Positions 35,673 through 41,272 of a stretch of DNA of 41,272 bases are shown piece by piece. Source of the DNA: Bacillota bacterium (lineage in GTDB: Bacteria > Bacillota > Clostridia > Peptostreptococcales > Anaerovoracaceae); NCBI GenBank assembly GCA_022790955.1, contig JAAVYD010000020.1:1-41272 (forward strand). The letters run 5' to 3'. Below the pieces are notes generated by a model. It saw only the letters and a program-made list of their open reading frames with translations, did not search any database and was not told the DNA's origin. Within the stretch, counting starts at the first letter, position 1. Each line of letters starts with the position of its first letter. The position numbers were made by a program, and so were the translations under genes.

Positions 35673-36301
35673 TTAATGTTGTTTCTTTATAAAATACAGT
35701 CGCAAGACAAGTACATATGAAATGTACATTATAAAACCGAAAATGGACATATAGAGAGGATTAAACGCTGTTATAAAGGTTTTGGGCAGTATATATGAGA
35801 TAAATTTAGGGTTTTCGTAATTGTAATCGATGCCGAATATATTAATTTCAGAATTGTGATAATCAGAATAAGAATTTGTAATGCAGGCAATCGTTAATAT
35901 AAGAATGCATATAAATATCTGAACATATAAGCTAATCCTTTCTGTTTTTAAATAATTTATATACTTCTGAAATTTTTTGTACAGAATGAAGCAAAAAGTA
36001 TTCCGGTTGATATCATCAAAAACGTATGTATCCACATAAAACCGCTTGTAATATGGATCACTTGGAGTATCTCAGAGTCGGGAACGGCATATACAGCGTT
36101 TATTTTTACCATAATGATATTGACAGGCAGTTCTGACAGAAACGACAGGATTATAAAAACGGGAATACTGACAAACGCAGGTTTCAATAGATCATAAATG
36201 CTGAAGTTTCTTTTAAAAGTTTTTTTTATATATTTTGTTTTTATCATAAGCATATCCTGATTTTTGATAATAAGTTTTTGAATAGATGAGCAGTTAATCA
36301 T
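35673..36301 (-). pseudogene. Unknown four-helix membrane protein split by a frameshift
   Basis: Two overlapping minus-strand frames give the halves of one protein. The first (from 36301) has membrane helices around FVSIPVFIILSFLSELPV and FMWIHTFLMISTGILFASF. The second continues with YKKFQKYINYLKTERIS, then helices LYVQIFICILILTIACI and FITAFNPLYMSIFGFIMYIS and a basic end YFIKKQH. The shift falls near a run of six A about 35960-35990, a usual place for slippage or a read error. The start is unclear. No family is recognised. It lies 12 bases after the exported-protein gene and is probably in the same transcription unit. Confidence 0.55.
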
Positions 36302-36313
36302 TATGATAAGCGG

Positions 36314-36892
36314 TTATTCTGCGATTTGGCTGTAAATATCGGATTTAATATCAAATATTTCATTAAAACCGGCGAAGAACATTTCGTTTAAAAGATTGAT
36401 ATGAAAGCAATTTTTGATATATATCGTTTCCTGTAGAGCCATAGAAAATATTTCATGCAGAGAATCTAATCGCAAAAATTTTGTATAAGAATCAACGGTA
36501 AGATGACCATATACAGACGGTCCGCTTTGAGAAAAGATGGATATTGTGTATTTTTGATCGTCTATAAAAGGAGAGAAATATTCAAAATGATCATTTTGAT
36601 TTCCATCTATGGAAAGGGGTGTTCCTGCATAGGTATAACCTGAAAATATGCCGTTGTATTTGAATAATTGAATATTAACGCCTATAATGTAATCATTTTT
36701 AACCGATATGAGCAAAGTATTTCCTTTAAAGTTTTTATCAATTTTAAATATTGGACTTTTGTATGTGCCTGTATTGCTGTGCGCCTGTAAGTTTATAATA
36801 TTGTTTGATTCTGAGGTTGTCTGATAAGACGACTCAGGCTGAACGCCGTCTGCGCTGACGATCATCGTTATTAAAAATATCAGGATTAGCAT
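36314..36892 (-). CDS. Unknown exported protein, unclear start
   Basis: From the ATG at 36892 the product has 192 residues with a hydrophobic N-terminus (MLILIFLITMIVSADG), so it is probably exported or anchored. The rest is a beta-rich domain (FKGNTLLISVKNDYIIGVNI, YTISIFSQSGPSVYGHLTVD) followed by a helical end. The frame is open for 26 more codons upstream and reads IIKKHKNITQIIF, a natural cytoplasmic lead-in to the membrane helix, but has no ATG, GTG or TTG and ends at a stop; the true start may be lost. No good ribosome-binding site is seen. No family is recognised. The neighbouring genes are also damaged. Confidence 0.5.
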   Translation of the reverse strand: MLILIFLITMIVSADGVQPESSYQTTSESNNIINLQAHSNTGTYKSPIFKIDKNFKGNTLLISVKNDYIIGVNIQLFKYNGIFSGYTYAGTPLSIDGNQNDHFEYFSPFIDDQKYTISIFSQSGPSVYGHLTVDSYTKFLRLDSLHEIFSMALQETIYIKNCFHINLLNEMFFAGFNEIFDIKSDIYSQIAE

Positions 36893-37013
36893 AAATATAA
36901 TTTGTGTAATGTTTTTATGTTTTTTAATGATCGGGATTTCTTTATCGTTTGATAGTTTATGTATAATATCTTATTTTTGTTTATTAAATCTATAAATATT
37001 ATACCATAAAAAA

Positions 37014-37044
37014 GAACTGAAACAAAATTAGTTTGAATCAGTTC
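37014..37044 (-). terminator. Terminator of the chemotaxis receptor gene
   Basis: On the minus strand GAACTGA pairs with TCAGTTC (arms at 37038-37044 and 37014-37020), followed by TTTTTT. It lies 45 bases after the receptor stop. Confidence 0.6.
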
Positions 37045-37088
37045 CTTTTAAATTATTTACCGTATGTTGCTCAGACGATAAATTTTTA

Positions 37089-38678
37089 TTAATATTTTGA
37101 ATCCCTGTCGTCAGGAGTGTATTCGTCGTCTAATGGATTGCCCATTGGCATTACAGGGGACGACACGCCGGTTCCGTAACCGGAAACCGTGTATGAAGTT
37201 TCGTTTTTAGTCGGATCGCTTTGTTTTACGATGTCGATTTTAGGAGTATCGACTTTTTCAAAAGCGTATTTCGGCGCATAATCTTTATCAGGCACGCTGA
37301 AATCATACGTCATAGTGTCTGATGTGCTGCCGTATGAATTAAAGTTATCTACTGTATTAGTTACCGAAGGTTTTTTAACAGTGGAAGCAGATACAAGAGA
37401 AGCGCTGGCAGCTTTCTCGTTTACTTTGAATTTTGAAATCAGGGTTTTTAGTGTTTCAGCCTGAGTTACCAATCCTTTGCTGTAATCTGCGCTGTCCTGA
37501 GCGGTGGTCGTATTCATCTGGATAACGCCTGTTATCATTGATATATTTTCGTTTATGCGGTTTGCGTTTTCTGTCTGAATATCCATATCCGCTGAAATGT
37601 TGTTTACCAGGCTGATAACCTTCTGAGAGTGAATCATCATTTCAGAGAAGGAATTGGCTGTATTGTCTGCGATAGACGTACCGTTTTCCACTGCCGACAG
37701 AGATGTTTTAATAAGATCAGTAGTGACTTTTGCAGCTTCTGCGCTCTTATTTGCAAGATTGCGGACTTCGTCTGCTACAACGGCAAAGCCTTTGCCTGCT
37801 GCGCCTGCCCTTGCTGCTTCTACCGCGGCGTTAAGAGCCAGGATGTTTGTCTGGAACGCTATGTCTTCGATAGTCTTAATGATCTTTTCGATTTCGCTGG
37901 AAGCTGTGCTTATGTCGTTCATTGCAGACATCATGCTCTGCATTTGGTCGTTTCCGATGGACATTTCTTTATCTACTTTGTTTGCGGCTTCTCTTGCATC
38001 GGAAGCATGCTGCGCCGTATCGGTAATATGAGAGAAAATATTATTCAGCGCGCTTGCGAGCTGGTCGGCGGAATTTGACTGTTCTATGGATCTCTGGCTC
38101 AGATCCTGAAGATTAGATGACATTTGTTCGGAAGTATCGAGAATGTTGTCTGAACAGTTGTGGATCTTTGACATGGTAACGCTTAAAGTGTTGGAAATTT
38201 TATCAAATGCCTTTTTGATTTCCGCAAACTCACCGTCGAAATTGTGTTTAACAGTGAATCCCATATTGCCGTTTGCTATTTCATTAAGAAGATAGGATAT
38301 TTCTTCTATGTATTCGGAATATTCGTTTGCCCGCGATACGGTTTTCTTGAAATTGGTAGCCACTGTGCCGAATTCGTTATCCTTGTCATAAGTGAGTTCT
38401 TTGCTGAAATCGCCTTTGGATATGGCGATAGCGATATTGTTAAGCTCATCGAGAGGTTTTATTATGGATTTGTACATCAGCACTCCGAAAGCGGTAATAG
38501 CCGCAAGTACGACCACGCATATTATTCCTAAAATAATAACGCCTCTTGTGTACGAAGGAAACAGATCCTGTTCAAGCTCGAACATACCTCTGAGCATGCG
38601 AGCCGCTGCTCCGTACATTATGAGATAGCATATAGCTGTGATGATAATTTGTAATTTAAATCTTGTTTTGATTTTCAT
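37089..38678 (-). CDS. Methyl-accepting chemotaxis protein without a large sensor domain
   Basis: The start is the ATG at 38678 behind GAGGA; product 529 residues. Two membrane helices (about 8-26 and 41-66) are separated by only some 15-20 residues, so there is no extracellular ligand-binding domain. A HAMP domain follows ([20 protein letters not shown]), a second HAMP-like stretch ([18 protein letters not shown]), then the signalling domain with the invariant hairpin tip [20 protein letters not shown] and [18 protein letters not shown] tail of about 100 residues rich in Ser, Thr, Asp and Pro ends DDRDSKY, perhaps a flexible tether. Such receptors may sense membrane, cytoplasmic or energy signals. 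It is transcribed alone, with a sigma-D-like promoter at 38738-38763. Confidence 0.92.
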   Translation of the reverse strand: MKIKTRFKLQIIITAICYLIMYGAAARMLRGMFELEQDLFPSYTRGVIILGIICVVVLAAITAFGVLMYKSIIKPLDELNNIAIAISKGDFSKELTYDKDNEFGTVATNFKKTVSRANEYSEYIEEISYLLNEIANGNMGFTVKHNFDGEFAEIKKAFDKISNTLSVTMSKIHNCSDNILDTSEQMSSNLQDLSQRSIEQSNSADQLASALNNIFSHITDTAQHASDAREAANKVDKEMSIGNDQMQSMMSAMNDISTASSEIEKIIKTIEDIAFQTNILALNAAVEAARAGAAGKGFAVVADEVRNLANKSAEAAKVTTDLIKTSLSAVENGTSIADNTANSFSEMMIHSQKVISLVNNISADMDIQTENANRINENISMITGVIQMNTTTAQDSADYSKGLVTQAETLKTLISKFKVNEKAASASLVSASTVKKPSVTNTVDNFNSYGSTSDTMTYDFSVPDKDYAPKYAFEKVDTPKIDIVKQSDPTKNETSYTVSGYGTGVSSPVMPMGNPLDDEYTPDDRDSKY

Positions 38679-38693
38679 GATATTGACTTCCTC

Positions 38694-38722
38694 TTGCAAT
38701 TAGGTACTAAATATTATAAAAT
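38694..38722 (+). promoter_or_regulatory. Probable sigma-A promoter for the DEAD-box helicase gene
   Basis: TTGCAA (38694-38699), 17-base spacer, TAAAAT (38717-38722), about 40 bases before the helicase start. It is interleaved with the promoter of the divergent chemotaxis gene. Confidence 0.6.
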
Positions 38723-38737
38723 CGGTTTACTATTTTA

Positions 38738-38763
38738 ATATCGGCACAATGAAAGGAAAGTTA
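38738..38763 (-). promoter_or_regulatory. Sigma-D (flagellar/chemotaxis type) promoter for the receptor gene
   Basis: On the minus strand the sequence GCCGATAT (38738-38745) equals the B. subtilis sigma-D -10 consensus. TAAC (38760-38763) stands 14 bases upstream, against consensus TAAA at about 15. It lies about 60 bases before the receptor ATG. Its -35 end reaches the helicase start codon region. Confidence 0.6.
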
Positions 38764-40311
38764 ATGGAAAATATACAGTTTAATGAGCTTAATATTTCAA
38801 AAGAATTAGTAAGGGCCCTCGACGAGATGGGTTTTACGGAGGCTACGCCTATACAAAGTCAGGCTATACCAGCCGTTATGACGGGAAGCGACGTTATTGG
38901 GCAGGCGCAGACAGGAACGGGAAAAACATGCGCTTACGGAATACCCGCAATAGAGATGTGCAATAAAAAAAGCCGCGCTCCGCAGGTGTTGGTTCTTTGC
39001 CCTACAAGGGAGCTTGCTATACAAGTGGCTGAAGAATTGAGAAAAGTATCAAAATATACTCATGGGATAAAGTCTGTAGCCATTTACGGTGGTCAGCATA
39101 TAGAAACTCAGATTTCGGCATTGAAAAAAAAGCCGCAGATCATAATCGGAACGCCGGGCAGGATAATGGATCATATGAGAAGAAAAACTTTGCGTTTCGA
39201 TGATTTAAAAATGGTAGTTCTCGACGAGGCGGACGAGATGCTGAATATGGGTTTTAGAGAAGATATAGATAAAATTCTTTCTGAGATTCCAGATGAAAAG
39301 CAGATGATGCTGTTTTCTGCTACCATGCCGCCTGAGATCACAGAGATTGCGATGAAATATCAGAAAGATCCCATACATATCCATATAGCAAAAAAAGAGC
39401 TTACTGTAGAGCTTATAGATCAATATTATATTGAAGTGAGAGATTCCGCAAAGGTAGAGCTTTTATGCAGGCTTATAGACGTTAATAATGTTTCTCTGGC
39501 TCTTGTATTCTGTAACACTAAACGCAGGGTGGACGAAGTCACAGCTATGCTCCAAAATAGGGGATATCCGGCGGATGCGCTTCACGGCGATATGAAGCAG
39601 AATGAGAGAGATCGCGTGATGAATAAATTCAGGCACGGCATCACTCATATACTCGTAGCTACGGATGTTGCGGCAAGAGGTATTGATGTGAGCGGCGTGG
39701 AGGCTGTTTTCAATTACAATATTCCGGAGGATCCGGAACAATATGTTCATCGTATCGGCAGGACGGGCCGCGCGGGCAAAAGCGGCGTGGCGTATTCTTT
39801 TATATCGAGCAGAGAGGCTTACAGGCTGAGGGATATCATGAGATATACCAAGGCGGATATAATGTGGACAAGACCGCCTGCGATAGACGAAGTTCGCGAG
39901 GTAAGAAGAAACGCGGCTGTGCTGAAAGTAAGACAGCTCGCAGAGCAGGGACCTCAGGGAAAAGATCTTGAGATTATAGATAAGATAATAAAGGACGCTG
40001 AGAAAGAAGACGTATTTATAACCGAAAGGGACGTTGCTGCAGTTTTGTTCGGAATGGCTTTCGGAGAACTCGGCGACAGAGCTTACGAGCATATGGATTT
40101 TGACGACGAGGACGGCGGATATTCGCCTTATTCGAAGCGAGGCAGACGCAAGGGCAAGCCTGCGAGAGGCAGAGATCGTAAACCTTTCAAGTCTTCTAAG
40201 TCGTCGGGAGCAAGGCAGGACAGAGGCAGAAATTTCGAAAAAGGCAGATTTTCAGATAAAAACGGTGATAAAAAGTTTAAGAGCAGGAAAAAACGCCGTT
40301 CGCAGAAATAA
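38764..40311 (+). CDS. DEAD-box ATP-dependent RNA helicase (CshA/DeaD type)
   Basis: The start is the ATG at 38764 after AAAGGAAAG; product 515 residues. All helicase motifs are present: the Q motif ATPIQSQAIP, AQTGTGKT, PTRELA, GTPGR, DEAD in VVLDEADEMLNMGF, SAT, FCNTKRRVDEV, HGDMKQNERDRVM, ATDVAARGID and HRIGRTGRAG. After the two RecA domains come about 80 residues of a helical region and a long basic tail rich in Arg, Gly, Lys and Ser (RGRRKGKPARGRDRKPFKSS), which should bind RNA. Such proteins act in ribosome assembly, cold adaptation and mRNA decay. No classical DbpA RNA-recognition domain is evident, so a CshA-like assignment is tentative. Confidence 0.93.
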   Translation: MENIQFNELNISKELVRALDEMGFTEATPIQSQAIPAVMTGSDVIGQAQTGTGKTCAYGIPAIEMCNKKSRAPQVLVLCPTRELAIQVAEELRKVSKYTHGIKSVAIYGGQHIETQISALKKKPQIIIGTPGRIMDHMRRKTLRFDDLKMVVLDEADEMLNMGFREDIDKILSEIPDEKQMMLFSATMPPEITEIAMKYQKDPIHIHIAKKELTVELIDQYYIEVRDSAKVELLCRLIDVNNVSLALVFCNTKRRVDEVTAMLQNRGYPADALHGDMKQNERDRVMNKFRHGITHILVATDVAARGIDVSGVEAVFNYNIPEDPEQYVHRIGRTGRAGKSGVAYSFISSREAYRLRDIMRYTKADIMWTRPPAIDEVREVRRNAAVLKVRQLAEQGPQGKDLEIIDKIIKDAEKEDVFITERDVAAVLFGMAFGELGDRAYEHMDFDDEDGGYSPYSKRGRRKGKPARGRDRKPFKSSKSSGARQDRGRNFEKGRFSDKNGDKKFKSRKKRRSQK

Positions 40312-40446
40312 AACTAAGCAGATTTCAGATTTCGATATTTACATAAAAACGTTTACAACTTGTTATGTATATTATGATGATATTTGTACCGAAGAAATTA
40401 CAGAAACAATAAAAAAGTAGAAATAATCAATATTTGTCGTGCATAC

Positions 40447-40740
40447 AGTCAACTCATTCAAAAATCAGTAAAGTTCAGCGGTTAAAATGCGGCGTAAACT
40501 TCGTTGCCGTTATTGCCGGGCAATGAGCCCGCCTGCGTTTTCCGCGCTCATTTTGCTAAAACACAGTAAAGAATAATACAAACTGTGTTTTTTGGAATGT
40601 AAAGAAATAAACGTACAAAATGGGACAGCGCAGCAAAGCAATATATGAATTAAAAACTCTGCGAAAGGTTTGATAAGAACGTTCTTGTTATACCGTATTT
40701 TCTCTCGCTTCCTTTTTAATGATTATTAAATGCAGTGACT
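40447..40740 (+). repeat. Interspersed element with imperfect terminal inverted repeats, copy D
   Basis: About 294 bp in the same orientation as copy A and the closest to it in sequence. It keeps the CGGGC-AATGA-GCCCG hairpin, the AAAATGGGACAGCGCAGCAA block and the AAGAACGTTCTT palindrome (40675-40686). It lacks about ten bases present in A before the palindrome. It ends 13 bases before the acn -35 box. Confidence 0.85.
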
Positions 40741-40753
40741 ATAAAAATATGTG

Positions 40754-40792
40754 TTTACAATTCCCGGATTTAGATATATAATTGTATACAAT
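40754..40792 (+). promoter_or_regulatory. Aconitase promoter with a palindrome at the start site
   Basis: TTTACA (40754-40759), 17-base spacer, TATAAT (40777-40782). A perfect 12-base palindrome ATTGTATACAAT (40781-40792) overlaps the end of the -10 and the expected transcription start, a position where a repressor could block initiation. No regulator can be named. Confidence 0.6.
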
Positions 40793-40864
40793 AAAACTAA
40801 ATGTATGACGTATTTACAAGTATGTAATTATTTAATTCTATTTCGGAAAGGGGATTAAAAATAA

Positions 40865-41272
40865 ATGGGTAAAACCTTAGCGTATAAAATTCTTGAAGAA
40901 CATCTGGTAGAAGGCAGTCTTGTGCCCGGAGAGGAAATTAAGATCAAAATAGATCAAACGCTGACTCAGGACTCCACAGGTACTATGGTTTATCTGCAGC
41001 TTGAAGCAATGGATGTAGATAAGATCCAGACGGAGCTTTCGGTAGCTTACATAGATCACAACACGCTGCAGACAGGATTTGAAAATGCGGACGACCACGA
41101 GTTTATAAAGAGCGTCGCAAAAAGACACGGAGTCTTATTTTCAAAGCCGGGCAACGGTATCTGTCATCAGCTTCATATAGAAAACTTCGGCGTTCCGGGA
41201 AAGACGCTGCTTGGTTCGGACAGTCATACTCCTACGGGCGGCGGTATCGGCATGATCGCCATAGGAGCGGGC
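40865..41272 (+). CDS. acn: Aconitate hydratase, N-terminal part, cut by the window end
   Basis: Aconitase interconverts citrate and isocitrate with a 4Fe-4S cluster. The 136 visible residues start MGKTLAYKILEEHLVEGSLV and include QTLTQDSTGTMVYLQLEAM, VAYIDHNTLQTGFENADDH, NGICHQLHIENFGVPG and LLGSDSHTPTGGGIGMIAIG, which are the early aconitase/homoaconitase blocks. The MGKT-LAYKI opening fits the bacterial monomeric form with the mitochondrial-type layout. The frame is open to the last base. AAAGGGG precedes the ATG. 3-isopropylmalate dehydratase large subunit is a related alternative but fits less well. Confidence 0.88.
   Translation, partial: MGKTLAYKILEEHLVEGSLVPGEEIKIKIDQTLTQDSTGTMVYLQLEAMDVDKIQTELSVAYIDHNTLQTGFENADDHEFIKSVAKRHGVLFSKPGNGICHQLHIENFGVPGKTLLGSDSHTPTGGGIGMIAIGAG

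Larger units (their letters stand above)
40312..40864. other. Gap between helicase and aconitase: repeat copy D and the acn control region
   Basis: It holds about 130 AT-rich bases without a clear terminator after the helicase, repeat copy D (40447-40740), the promoter and palindrome listed separately, and about 70 bases of leader before aconitase with AAAGGGG as ribosome-binding site. No gene is seen. Confidence 0.6.

Overview
The window looks like a chromosomal segment of a low-GC, spore-forming, probably motile anaerobic Firmicute of class Clostridia. The evidence is the AT-rich intergenic DNA, heavy use of ATA (Ile) and AGA/AGG (Arg) codons, strong AGGAGG-type ribosome-binding sites, a YunB-type sporulation gene, a chemotaxis receptor with a sigma-D-like promoter, HslUV, RqcH and DapF. 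I cannot name the genus.

Layout. 1-4077: 3' part of a tryptophan operon (trpD partial, C, F, B, A), tightly coupled by 4-8 base overlaps, with codon use unlike the rest of the window. 4078-5034: a scar with fragments of a solute-binding protein and an XRE regulator. 5127-9100: an EcsC-family gene, then a large Old Yellow Enzyme-type flavoenzyme divergent from a PadR regulator. 9694-15512: enolase, secG, a low-complexity lipoprotein, RNase R and an orphan ParB-like protein. 15915-19630 (minus strand): rqcH, a chimeric metallo-beta-lactamase/NFACT-R gene and a second metallo-beta-lactamase gene. 19772-24191: dapF, yicC, gmk, rpoZ, coaBC. 24349-31467: yraN, comM, dprA, topA, hslV, hslU. 31689-34105: yunB and hflX. 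34543-36892: a decaying island of membrane and envelope genes (an acyltransferase with an in-frame stop, a frameshifted membrane protein, an exported protein without a clear start). 37089-41272: a chemotaxis receptor, a DEAD-box helicase and the start of aconitase.

Most genes are core: RNA turnover and ribosome rescue (rnr, rqcH, hflX, DEAD-box helicase), DNA uptake and processing (comM, dprA, topA), proteolysis (hslUV), nucleotide, CoA and cell-wall precursor synthesis, and central carbon enzymes.

Two things stand out. First, the rqcH locus has undergone a tandem duplication of the rqcH 3' end plus the neighbouring hydrolase gene. This produced an intact open reading frame that joins a complete glyoxalase II-like metallo-beta-lactamase to a shortened coiled coil and an NFACT-R domain. 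Both copies are diverged but keep their key residues, so a functional new ribosome-quality-control-linked hydrolase is plausible. Second, four copies of a roughly 300-bp interspersed element with imperfect terminal inverted repeats (one internally deleted) sit in intergenic gaps, two of them starting at or just after a stop codon. It fits a non-autonomous MITE-like family or a structured RNA element that I do not recognise.
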